From contig JBDTRB010000003.1 in assembly GCA_039931865.1 (NCBI GenBank), positions 9,628-73,627 of the forward strand: a DNA stretch of 64,000 bases, read 5' to 3'. Of this stretch, positions 36,672-43,805 are shown piece by piece; the first letter of the stretch is position 1; each line of letters starts with the position of its first letter. The DNA comes from JALYUA01 sp039931865 (GTDB lineage: Bacteria > Acidobacteriota > Thermoanaerobaculia > UBA5066 > Gp7-AA6). Under the pieces are notes generated by a model. That model was not told the DNA's origin. It saw only the letters and a list, made by a program, of their open reading frames with translations, and made no database searches. Made by a program: the position numbers and the translations under genes.

Positions 36672-37828
36672 CGCGCCTCTCCTCCGGCCACAGCCGCGCC
36701 GGCAGCCTCGGGCGAATTGCGGCGCTCGGTCGCTTCCAGAACCGCGTCGGCGGCCCGATCCGTCGCTCCCGGCGGGCCAAGCCGGTCGGCGACCCGGGCG
36801 AGCCCCTCGCGCATCCGGCCCGCCCGTTCCGGCGATTTCAGGATGGCCGCGCCCTCCTCCTGGAGGCGCGCGGCCGTCGCGTCCTCCTGGATCAGCTCGG
36901 GGACGATCTCCTCGCCTCCGACGATGTTGACGAGCGAGATCCAGGGCACGCGAATGAGGAGCCGCCCGATCGCTGCGCTCGCGGCCGACGTCCGGTACAT
37001 CACGACCATCGGCGTCCCGCAGAGCGCCGCTTCGAGAGTGGCCGTTCCGGATGCGACGAAGGCGAGATCCGCGGAGGCGAGAAGAGGGTGCAGCCCCGCG
37101 TCGACCACTCGGACGCCGCGCGAGGCGGCGGAGTCGAACAGAGGGGCGGGAAGACCCGGCGCCCGGACCGCCACGATCTCGAGCTCGAACTTCCCGGCGA
37201 GGCTCGCCGCTCCCTCTACCATCACCGCGAGGTGCTTTTCTATTTCTCCAGGGCGGCTTCCCGGAAGCAGGACGAGCCGCCGTTTCCCCGCGGTCGGAGC
37301 GGGGGCCGCGAGCGCTTGCAGCCCCTCCCGCACGTCGTCGACGAGAGGGTGCCCGGCGCAGACCGCGTCGCCGCCGAGGCGGCGGTAGATCTCGGTCTCG
37401 AACGGGAAGAGCGTAATGATGCGGCGGGCCCTGGCCGCGATCGTCTTCGCGCGGCCAGCGCGCCATGCCCAGACCTGCGGACTGACGTAGTAGATCAGAG
37501 GGATCCCGAGGCGCGCGAGCCGCCGCGCTAGCAGCGCGTGAAAGTCGGGGAAGTCGATCAGCACCGCGGCAACCGGCCTTCGGCGCCGCGCCGCCTCTTC
37601 GAGCGCGGCCAGAGCCTTCCGGATCGCCGGCAGCTTCTCGAAGACCTCGAAGATCCCGACCACGGAAATCGCCTCGGAGGGCACGAGCCTCTCGAGGCCC
37701 TCCTGGCCCAGCCGCTCGCCTCCCATTCCGAAGAAATCCATGGCCGGGCGGCGGGAAGAGAGCGCGCGGAGGAGCCGGGCCCCGTAGATGTCCCCGGAGG
37801 CTTCCCCGGAAGAGATGAGCAGATTCAA
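36668..37828 (-). CDS. lpxB: Lipid-A-disaccharide synthase
   Basis: GT19 glycosyltransferase condensing UDP-2,3-diacylglucosamine with lipid X, 386 residues. It opens with LLISSGEASGDIYGARLLRA and shows FFGMGGERLGQEG, DFPDFHALLARRLARLGIPL, YYVSPQVWAWRAGR, LLPGSRPGEIEKHL and the nucleotide-binding ASGTATLEAALCGTPMVVMY. The last 25 residues are low-complexity Ala/Gly. It leads the minus-strand operon lpxB-msbA-yicC-gmk-rpoZ-coaBC-UDG and is divergent, with a 71-bp gap, from an oxidoreductase/aminotransferase pair that may make its substrate variant. Confidence 0.95.
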   Translation of the reverse strand: MNLLISSGEASGDIYGARLLRALSSRRPAMDFFGMGGERLGQEGLERLVPSEAISVVGIFEVFEKLPAIRKALAALEEAARRRRPVAAVLIDFPDFHALLARRLARLGIPLIYYVSPQVWAWRAGRAKTIAARARRIITLFPFETEIYRRLGGDAVCAGHPLVDDVREGLQALAAPAPTAGKRRLVLLPGSRPGEIEKHLAVMVEGAASLAGKFELEIVAVRAPGLPAPLFDSAASRGVRVVDAGLHPLLASADLAFVASGTATLEAALCGTPMVVMYRTSAASAAIGRLLIRVPWISLVNIVGGEEIVPELIQEDATAARLQEEGAAILKSPERAGRMREGLARVADRLGPPGATDRAADAVLEATERRNSPEAAGAAVAGGEAR

Positions 37829-37899
37829 GAGGGCCAGAGTAGCAAAGCCGGGCCGGGCGGCGCGGCGCCCGGTCCTGCTAATATTCTCTTAACCTTCTG

Positions 37900-38997
37900 A
37901 TGACATCGCCTTCCCCTTCTCCCTTAAAAACGGCACTGATCGGCTGCGGCCGCATCGGGCAGCGCCACGCCGCGATACTGGCGGGCTCGCCGCGTTCAGA
38001 GCTCGTCGCCCTGGTCGACGTCCGCCCCGACAAGGCGGCCGGTCTGGCGGAAAAGTTCGCCGGGCGGCCGTACACGCGTCTCGGCTCGATGCTGGAAGCC
38101 GAGTCACCGGACCTGGTCTCGATCTGCACGCCGTCCGGGGATCATTGCGAGCAGGTTCTGGCCGCTTCACGCGCCGGCGTGGCGAACGTGGTGGTCGAGA
38201 AACCGATGGCGCTGACCCTTCAAGACGCCGACGCCATGATCGAGCAATGTGACCGCGCCGGAACCCGGCTCTTCGTGGTGAAGCAGAACCGTTACAACCT
38301 GCCGATCCTCAGACTCAAGTCCGCACTGGAGGGCGGGCGGCTCGGGAAACTGGTTCTCGGGACCGTCCGTGTGCGGTGGTGCCGCCGTCAGGACTACTAC
38401 GACCAGGCGCCGTGGCGGGGAACGTGGGCGATGGACGGCGGGGTCTTCTCGAACCAGGCCTCTCACCACGTCGACATGCTTCTCCACATGATGGGCGACG
38501 TTCTGTCCGTCAAGGCGATGAGCGCCACGCGGCTCGTTGCGATCGAAGCCGAGGACACGGGGATCGCGCTTCTTCGTTTCGCCAGCGGGGCGCTGGGAAT
38601 CATCGAAGCGACGACCGCGGCGCGCCCCGTCGACCTCGAAGGGTCCATCTCCGTTCTCGGCGAGAAGGGCACGGTGGTCGTCGGGGGGTTCGCGATGAAC
38701 GAAATGTCGGTCTGGCGGTTCGAGGACCCCACCCAAGAAGACGCCAGCGTGCTCGAGAGCAGCCGGACGAACCCGCCGGACGTGTATGGATTCGGCCATC
38801 ACGCTTACTACGAGGACGCGTTCGACGCGATCGCGGCGGGCGGAAAGCCCCCGGTCGACGGCCGCGAGGGCCGGCGGTCTCTCGAGGTGATCACGGCCCT
38901 GTACGAGTCGATCGAATCAGGCCGCGAGATTTCCCTTCCGTTCGAAGCGACGCATTCGAGGCTCGGGCGCGTTCCGGTCTCACCGCAAACCGCTTGA
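37900..38997 (+). CDS. Gfo/Idh/MocA oxidoreductase, GnnA/WlbA-like
   Basis: NAD-dependent sugar dehydrogenase, 365 residues. The Rossmann motif is TALIGCGRIGQRHAAILAG (about 11-29). CTPSGDHCEQVLAA and the family EKP motif VVVEKPMALTLQDADAMIEQ follow. The substrate domain contains VKQNRYNLPILRLKSAL and GGVFSNQASHHVDMLLHMMG. The pattern fits enzymes that oxidise C3 of UDP-GlcNAc or UDP-GlcNAcA (GnnA, WlbA, WbpB). The next gene, overlapping by 4 nt, is a DegT aminotransferase, and lpxB is divergent next door. Together these suggest a 3-amino lipid A precursor route; an O-antigen sugar is the alternative. Confidence 0.82.
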   Translation: MTSPSPSPLKTALIGCGRIGQRHAAILAGSPRSELVALVDVRPDKAAGLAEKFAGRPYTRLGSMLEAESPDLVSICTPSGDHCEQVLAASRAGVANVVVEKPMALTLQDADAMIEQCDRAGTRLFVVKQNRYNLPILRLKSALEGGRLGKLVLGTVRVRWCRRQDYYDQAPWRGTWAMDGGVFSNQASHHVDMLLHMMGDVLSVKAMSATRLVAIEAEDTGIALLRFASGALGIIEATTAARPVDLEGSISVLGEKGTVVVGGFAMNEMSVWRFEDPTQEDASVLESSRTNPPDVYGFGHHAYYEDAFDAIAAGGKPPVDGREGRRSLEVITALYESIESGREISLPFEATHSRLGRVPVSPQTA

Positions 38998-40088
38998 TAC
39001 CCCTCTCCCGCGTTACCGTCACTCCCGAGATGATCTCGGCCATGCTCGACGTCGTCGAGTCGGGCCGGTTCATCCTCGGCCCCGAGACGAAAGCGTTCGA
39101 GAACGAGTTCGCCGCCTACGTCGGGACGAAGCACGCCGTCGCGGTTTCCCAGGGGACTTCCGCGATCCAGCTTTCGCTCCTCGCGCTCGGAGTGCGGCCC
39201 GGCGACGAAGTGCTCGTTCCCTCGATGACGGCGTTTCCCACGATCGAGGGGATCATGCACGCCGGAGCCACGGCGGTGATGGTCGACGTGGACCGCTACG
39301 GAGCGATCGATCCCACCGACGCCTCGTCCCGGGTAACGTCGAAGACGGTCGGCATCGTCCCCGTTCACCTTTATGGCGGCGCGGCGGACCTGACATCCCT
39401 GCGCGGGCTCGCCGAGCGGCATGGCCTCTGGATCGTCGAGGACTGCTGCCAGGCTCACGGGGCGCGCTTCGGAGAGAAGATCGTCGGGTCCGTCGGCCGG
39501 ACCGGCTGCTTCTCCTTTTATCCGTCCAAGAACCTGACGGTGTTCGGCGACGGCGGCATGGTGACTACGGACGACGACGACATCGCGCGGACGGTCCGCC
39601 TGTTGCGCGATCACGGGCGCACGGACAAGTACACGCACGTCGTCGTCGGATTCAATCTCCGGTTCAACGAGATCCAGGCCGCCGTGGGACGAAAGCAGCT
39701 CGCGCTCCTCGAGGATTTCATCGAGAAGCGGCGCGCGGTCGCCCGCCACTACGACACGGCGCTGACCGGAATCGACGGGCTGCAGATTCCCGTCCAGCGG
39801 CCGGGAACTCGGATGGTCTACCACCTGTATCCGATCCGACTGAAGGACGAAGCGACTCGCGACGCGCTGCGTGACCACCTGATGCGTTCGGGCGTCGAGA
39901 CCGGAATTCATTACCCGATCCCCAATCATCTTCAGCCGGCAATGGAGCCTTACGGACCCGTCCCGTCGCTCCCTGAGTGCGAAGCTCTGGGTCGGACGAG
40001 CCTCTCGCTACCGATCTTTCCGTCGCTGACCCAGGACGAGGTCGAGACCGTCATCGCTGGCGTCCAGATCTTCTTCGAGCACGCGTGA
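38994..40088 (+). CDS. DegT/DnrJ/EryC1 sugar aminotransferase, GnnB/WbpE-like
   Basis: PLP-dependent aminotransferase for nucleotide-linked ketosugars, 364 residues. The PLP lysine is Lys179 in FSFYPSKNLTVFGDGG. Other family marks are GTSAIQLSLLALGVRPGDEV, VPVHLYGGAADLTSL, VEDCCQAHGARF and RFNEIQAAVGRKQL, with ETGIHYPIPNH near the end. The start is a TTG overlapping the upstream stop (TTGA); the frame is open far upstream but only through the other gene. Likely transfers an amino group to the 3-keto sugar made by the upstream enzyme (GnnB or WbpE type). The regiochemistry is inferred from pairing. Confidence 0.84.
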   Translation: MIPLSRVTVTPEMISAMLDVVESGRFILGPETKAFENEFAAYVGTKHAVAVSQGTSAIQLSLLALGVRPGDEVLVPSMTAFPTIEGIMHAGATAVMVDVDRYGAIDPTDASSRVTSKTVGIVPVHLYGGAADLTSLRGLAERHGLWIVEDCCQAHGARFGEKIVGSVGRTGCFSFYPSKNLTVFGDGGMVTTDDDDIARTVRLLRDHGRTDKYTHVVVGFNLRFNEIQAAVGRKQLALLEDFIEKRRAVARHYDTALTGIDGLQIPVQRPGTRMVYHLYPIRLKDEATRDALRDHLMRSGVETGIHYPIPNHLQPAMEPYGPVPSLPECEALGRTSLSLPIFPSLTQDEVETVIAGVQIFFEHA

Positions 40089-40161
40089 TCGCCCGGCGCA
40101 GGCGTGGAAGCGACTTCAGCCCGGCGAGATGGTGTAGGGGGAAGGCATCGCGCAGCGAAAC

Positions 40162-40184
40162 ACCCTCTCCCGCCGGGAGAGGGT
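40162..40184. repeat. Perfect palindrome ACCCTCTCCCG-C-CGGGAGAGGGT
   Basis: 11-bp arms (40162-40172 and 40174-40184) with a single central base, in the convergent gap between the DegT gene and asnB. The sequence after it is AAAAAG rather than a T-run. It has the same core as palindromes at 5684, 25328 and 63895. It could be a REP-like element and could help end transcription. Confidence 0.75.
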
Positions 40185-40304
40185 AAAAAGAGAACGCCGG
40201 TCCTCAACTTACCCCTGTCCCTGCGCTCGGGGAGAGAGGCCGGATCGCTCCCGTGCTCGCGGCCCGGGGCAAAAGACGGCGGAGCTCGACGGCCGTGTCA
40301 TCGT

Positions 40305-40339
40305 CGATTCTCGATTCTCGATTCCCGATTCCCGATCTT
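40305..40339. repeat. Heptamer tandem repeat (CGATTCT/CGATTCC)
   Basis: Five tandem 7-bp units: CGATTCT, CGATTCT, CGATTCC, CGATTCC, CGATCTT. The array ends exactly where the 58-bp repeat at 40340 begins. It lies in the 313-bp gap between the convergent DegT and asnB genes. Confidence 0.8.
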
Positions 40340-40397
40340 AGTTGACCGCGGAGTACCGCGGCCGTCTCGCTCCCTTTGGTCGCTCGGCTCCCGATCC
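40340..40397 (+). repeat. 58-bp dispersed repeat, copy 1 (intergenic)
   Basis: Matches 51517-51574 at 56 of 58 positions in the same orientation. It begins AGTTGACCGCGGAGTACCGC and contains two CCGCGG sites 4 bp apart. Here it is noncoding, just beyond the asnB stop. The second copy lies inside a coding region. Confidence 0.85.
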
Positions 40398-40401
40398 CCG
40401 C

Positions 40402-42261
40402 TCAAGGCGCCTCATAGGTCCGGCCGCGCACCCACCGCCGGTACCACGCTTCCAGATTCAACAGGAGCCACACCTTGTTGTTGCGGCGCTGCGTTCCCGA
40501 CTCGATGAAGCGGCGCACTTCGCGCGGACGGATTACGCCGTCCGCCGCGAGATCGCCCCGTTCGAGCACTCGGAAGGCGGCTTCGCGGTTTGCGCCTCCG
40601 ACCCACGTCTTGAAGGGCGTCGAGAATCCCGCCTTCGAGCGCGTGCGGATCGCCTCGGGAAGCCACGGGTGAATGGCCTCGCGGAAGGCCACCTTCGTGG
40701 AGCCGGGGGCGAGAAGCCGCTCGGGACGGAGCGAGAATGCGTATTCCACGAGCTGGCGATCGAGGAGCGGCACGCGCGCCTCGAGGCCGACCGCCATCGT
40801 CGAGCGGTCGACCTGCATCAGTCCATTGTCCGGAAGATACGTATGCAGGTCGAGATAGAGCAAGCGGTGGGCCAGCGGGAGATCGGGCCGGTCGAACTGG
40901 CGGAACAGCCAGGCGGGGTCGCGCGGCTTCGCCCCGAGGATGCGTTCCTGCTCCGGTTTCCCGAAGAACGCGCGAACGGGAAAATACCGGTCGATGAAGT
41001 CGGGAGCGAGGAGCCGCGCCGATCCCGCCGCGCGCGATCCGAAGGGGCGGCGCGCGAGCGGCTCGATCAACGCGCGGTAGGCGCCTGAGAGAACGGGCCG
41101 GAGCGGGCCAAAGCCTCGCCGCATTCCCTCGTACCGCATGATGGTCTCGTCCCATCCGTAGCCGCCGAAGACCTCGTCTCCCCCATCGCCCGTCAGCACG
41201 ACCTTGACCTCCTTGCGCGCCAGGGCGGAGACTCCGCTGACCGCGAGCACGCTCGAGTCGTAGAGCGGCTCGTCGTAGACCTCGGCAGAGTGGGCGAGCG
41301 TCGACGACAGGTCGCCGACGTCGAGAATGTCCTCGCGGTGGCGGGTTCCGAATGCCTCCGCCGCGATTCTCGCGTAGCGCATGTCGTCCATGTCGCCGCC
41401 GCGGAATCCGAGAGTGAAAGTCGGAAGACCCGGAATCTGCCGCGCCGCCCGCTCGACGACGGTGCTCGAGTCGAGCCCTCCCGAGAGAAACGCGCCGACC
41501 GGCACGTCCGATACGAGATGGGACCGAACGGCCGAGTCGAGCCTCGATCTCAGCTCCTCCGGATCGTCGGACACCTCGCGCCGCTCGAGGCGCCAGAACG
41601 GCTCGACGGCCACGGATCCGGAGGCGCGGTCGAAGAGCAGGCGGTGCGCCGGCGGCAGCTTTCGGATGCCGGCGAAGATGCAGCGGTCGAACGGCACGTA
41701 ACCGTAGGATAGAAAGTCCGAGAGGGCGTCGGCATCGAGCCGCGCCGAAACGCCGGGCAGCGCGAGCAGCGCCTTGGGCTCGGAGGCGAAGGCGAGCCCC
41801 CCCGCGAGGCGCGTGTAATACAGGGGCTTGATGCCGAGCCGGTCGCGCGCGAGCAGGAGCCGGCCCTGGCGGTCGTCCCAGAGTGCCAGAACGAACATCC
41901 CTTCGAGGCGGGGCAGCGCCTCGGGACCATCGAGTCGGAGCAACCGGTGGGCGACCTCGCCATCGCTCTCGGACAGGAACCGCTCGCCCCGCTTCTCGAG
42001 CCCGCTTCGGATCTCGCGGAAGTTGTAGATTTCCCCGTTATGGATGAACGCCGAGGATCTGTCGGGCGATATCGACGGCTCCTCGCCGCGCACCGAAGGG
42101 TCGAGGATCGCAAGCCGGCGGTGGCCGAGGATCGCGGTTCGGTCGCCGCTGCACCACTGTCCCGCGCCGTCAGGACCCCGCCGGTTGAGGGTCTCGAGAG
42201 CGCGATCGATGGAGCGGGAGTCGAGGACGTCCTGACCGACCCATCCGACGATGCCGCACAC
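40402..42261 (-). CDS. asnB: Asparagine synthetase (glutamine-hydrolysing)
   Basis: 619-residue AsnB-type amidotransferase. Cys2 at the N terminus (MCGIVGWVG) is the glutaminase nucleophile, with RRGPDGAGQW, HRRLAILD and FIHNGEIYNFREIR in that domain. The synthetase domain has the PP-loop SGGLDSSTV and VLTGDGGDEVFGGYGWDE. Many AsnB-like proteins of this length act in exopolysaccharide or cell-wall clusters rather than asparagine supply; the nearby sugar genes make that possible. It ends the minus-strand run that begins with the site-2 protease gene. Confidence 0.88.
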   Translation of the reverse strand: MCGIVGWVGQDVLDSRSIDRALETLNRRGPDGAGQWCSGDRTAILGHRRLAILDPSVRGEEPSISPDRSSAFIHNGEIYNFREIRSGLEKRGERFLSESDGEVAHRLLRLDGPEALPRLEGMFVLALWDDRQGRLLLARDRLGIKPLYYTRLAGGLAFASEPKALLALPGVSARLDADALSDFLSYGYVPFDRCIFAGIRKLPPAHRLLFDRASGSVAVEPFWRLERREVSDDPEELRSRLDSAVRSHLVSDVPVGAFLSGGLDSSTVVERAARQIPGLPTFTLGFRGGDMDDMRYARIAAEAFGTRHREDILDVGDLSSTLAHSAEVYDEPLYDSSVLAVSGVSALARKEVKVVLTGDGGDEVFGGYGWDETIMRYEGMRRGFGPLRPVLSGAYRALIEPLARRPFGSRAAGSARLLAPDFIDRYFPVRAFFGKPEQERILGAKPRDPAWLFRQFDRPDLPLAHRLLYLDLHTYLPDNGLMQVDRSTMAVGLEARVPLLDRQLVEYAFSLRPERLLAPGSTKVAFREAIHPWLPEAIRTRSKAGFSTPFKTWVGGANREAAFRVLERGDLAADGVIRPREVRRFIESGTQRRNNKVWLLLNLEAWYRRWVRGRTYEAP

Positions 42262-42272
42262 CTTTTAGCCGC

Positions 42273-42300
42273 GAGGGGTGAGGCGTGAGGGGTGAGGCGT
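42273..42300. repeat. Perfect 14-bp tandem duplication (two heptamers)
   Basis: GAGGGGTGAGGCGT occurs twice head to tail (42273-42286, 42287-42300). Each 14-mer is two related 7-mers, GAGGGGT and GAGGCGT. It lies in the 95-bp gap just upstream of asnB and may overlap its promoter or leader. Confidence 0.8.
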
Positions 42301-42356
42301 ACAGAAGCCGCCCTGGTCGGATGCCTGGACCGCCAGACCCCTGACGCCCTGGCCCT

Positions 42357-42554
42357 TCACGCCGGAAAGGGATACATCAGCCAGGCGACCGCGAGCCCGC
42401 CGAGGATCAGCGCGCCGAAGATCTTTCCGAAAAGCGCGAGCCGTTCGCGCCGATCGTTGCGCCAGACGAACGCGAAGAACACGGACACCAGAAACGCGTA
42501 CAGCGCCATGATCAGGAAGTGATCCACCGGAACGAGCGCTGCCACGAAGATCAC
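42357..42554 (-). CDS. Small two-helix membrane protein, unknown
   Basis: 65 residues with two membrane segments (about 4-24 and 42-60) separated by a basic loop (WRNDRRERLALF). No family recognised. The GTG start overlaps the stop of the upstream membrane-protein gene (GTGA), which argues for a real translated gene. Longer in-frame sequence upstream lies antisense-free inside the neighbour and is rejected. Possibly a partner of the DUF6677-like protein encoded immediately before it. Confidence 0.6.
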   Translation of the reverse strand: MIFVAALVPVDHFLIMALYAFLVSVFFAFVWRNDRRERLALFGKIFGALILGGLAVAWLMYPFPA

Positions 42555-42940
42555 GCTTTCCGCCCCACCGCGATGTCGAAAGCGTCGAGCATCAGAAGCA
42601 GGTTCATGAGCCCCGAGGTCAGGAGGTAGGCGCATCCGTATTCGTAGGTCACCGACAGGACCGCGCCGCCCGGGTTGTCCGAGAGCAGCCGGCCGGCAAT
42701 GTTCAACAGACCCGCGCCGTACACGGCGAACGTGGCGAGGATCGACAGCGGCTGCCCCGGTTCGATCGTGTACAAGCGGCCCTGAAACGACAGTCCGAGG
42801 ATGAACGTGGTGGCGACGACGGCCGCGTAGACCAGGCCGGTGCGCGGCCGCCCGAGGTAGGCGTGGCCGAGACCGGGGAACACCCACGCGAGCACGACCG
42901 CGATCCAGCGCCGCGACGCGTTCGGCGCCTGCGACGTCAT
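42551..42940 (-). CDS. DUF6677-like small membrane protein
   Basis: 129 residues with four likely membrane segments. The N terminus VLAWVFPGLGHAYLGRPRTG carries the PGLGHxYLGR pattern shared by small TM2-like membrane proteins. The rest is hydrophobic with a short periplasmic part (FQGRLYTIEPGQPLS). Function unknown. It overlaps the HIT gene upstream (ATGA) and the next small membrane gene downstream (GTGA), so it belongs to the same transcript. Confidence 0.75.
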   Translation of the reverse strand: MTSQAPNASRRWIAVVLAWVFPGLGHAYLGRPRTGLVYAAVVATTFILGLSFQGRLYTIEPGQPLSILATFAVYGAGLLNIAGRLLSDNPGGAVLSVTYEYGCAYLLTSGLMNLLLMLDAFDIAVGRKA

Positions 42941-43434
42941 TTCGGCTCGTCCGCGAAGAGCGGGCGCAGGCGCGACAGGGTGGCCGAGGGCTCCTCGGGA
43001 ACGACGCGAACGTCCCCGGTCACCGTCATGAAGTTCGTGTCTCCGCTCCAGCGCGGCACCAGATGCACGTGGTAATGGTCCGCGACCCCTGCACCGGCGG
43101 CGGAGCCGAAGTTGATCCCGACGTTCAAGCCGTCCGTCCTGTAGGCCGAGGTCAGGATGCGCTCGGCCTTCGCGACCGTCCGGATGAGCTCGGTCAGCGT
43201 CTCTTCGGAGGAGCCGGAAAGGCGGGCTTCATGGGCGTACGGCGCGACCATCACGTGTCCGTTGGTATAGGGGTAGCGGTTCAGAATGACGAACACTTTC
43301 CGGCCGCGAAAGACGACGAGGGTGTCCTCGTCGGTTTCCGAAGCGGCGGCCTCGCAGAAAAAACAGGTCGTTCCCGACTTATCAGACACGAGGTATTCGT
43401 AACGCCAGGGGGCGAAGAGGACGTCCGGCATCAC
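42937..43434 (-). CDS. HIT-family nucleotide hydrolase
   Basis: 165-residue histidine-triad protein of the Ap4A-phosphorylase/hydrolase type. The catalytic triad is in ADHYHVHLVPRWSGDTNFM (HxHxH). CxxC cysteines in TTCFFCEA and the stretch FVILNRYPYTNGHVMVAPYA are typical of the subgroup near FHIT and Rv2613c-like Ap4A phosphorylases. Likely cleaves dinucleoside polyphosphates. It follows the HU gene by only 4 nt and overlaps the next gene by 4 nt. Confidence 0.88.
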   Translation of the reverse strand: MMPDVLFAPWRYEYLVSDKSGTTCFFCEAAASETDEDTLVVFRGRKVFVILNRYPYTNGHVMVAPYAHEARLSGSSEETLTELIRTVAKAERILTSAYRTDGLNVGINFGSAAGAGVADHYHVHLVPRWSGDTNFMTVTGDVRVVPEEPSATLSRLRPLFADEPK

Positions 43435-43438
43435 CCGA

Positions 43439-43714
43439 TCAACGGTTGATGAGCTCTTTCAGTTCCTTGCCGGGCTTGAAATACGGAATCTTTTTGGCTG
43501 GCACCGAGACCTTTACCCCGGTTTTCGGATTGCGCCCCATCCGGGCACCCCGCTCGCGAAGACGGAATGAGCCGAATCCCCGAAGCTCGATCTTCTGGCC
43601 TTCCTTGAGTGACCGGACGATCGCGTCGAAAACGGTATCGACGATCGCTTCCGCCTGTTTCTTGGTCACGTCGGTCGCGACCGCGACTCGCTCGATCAGC
43701 TCGGCTTTCGTCAT
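43439..43714 (-). CDS. HU/IHF-family DNA-bending protein
   Basis: 91-residue histone-like protein: MTKAELIERVAVATDVTKKQ, then IELRGFGSFRLRERGARMGR, then the beta-arm tip NPKTGVKVSVPAKKIPYFKP and the C-terminal helix. The RNPxTG arm with a proline inserts into DNA. Position directly after rpsA matches ihfB in proteobacteria, but HU and IHF-beta cannot be told apart with confidence here. Acts on the nucleoid. Confidence 0.92.
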   Translation of the reverse strand: MTKAELIERVAVATDVTKKQAEAIVDTVFDAIVRSLKEGQKIELRGFGSFRLRERGARMGRNPKTGVKVSVPAKKIPYFKPGKELKELINR

Positions 43715-43739
43715 TCCGTTCCCTGGAACGGACGGACGA

Positions 43740-43762
43740 GGCGGCGGGAGGCACCCGCCGCC
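43740..43762 (-). terminator. Hairpin downstream of rpsA, possible terminator
   Basis: A 9-bp GC stem (GGCGGCGGG with CCCGCCGCC, loop AGGCA) lies 44 nt after the rpsA stop and before the HU gene. No T-run follows on the minus strand, so it may be an attenuator or RNA-stability element rather than a full terminator. Confidence 0.35.
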
Positions 43763-43805
43763 CGCAGAACGCCCCGAGTACCCGTCGACATGTTCGGCTG
43801 ATCCG

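Noticed and set aside
40305..40397. Possible CRISPR array made of short repeats
   Set aside because: The 7-bp units are contiguous without spacers, and the adjoining 58-bp repeat occurs once here. No cas gene is present.
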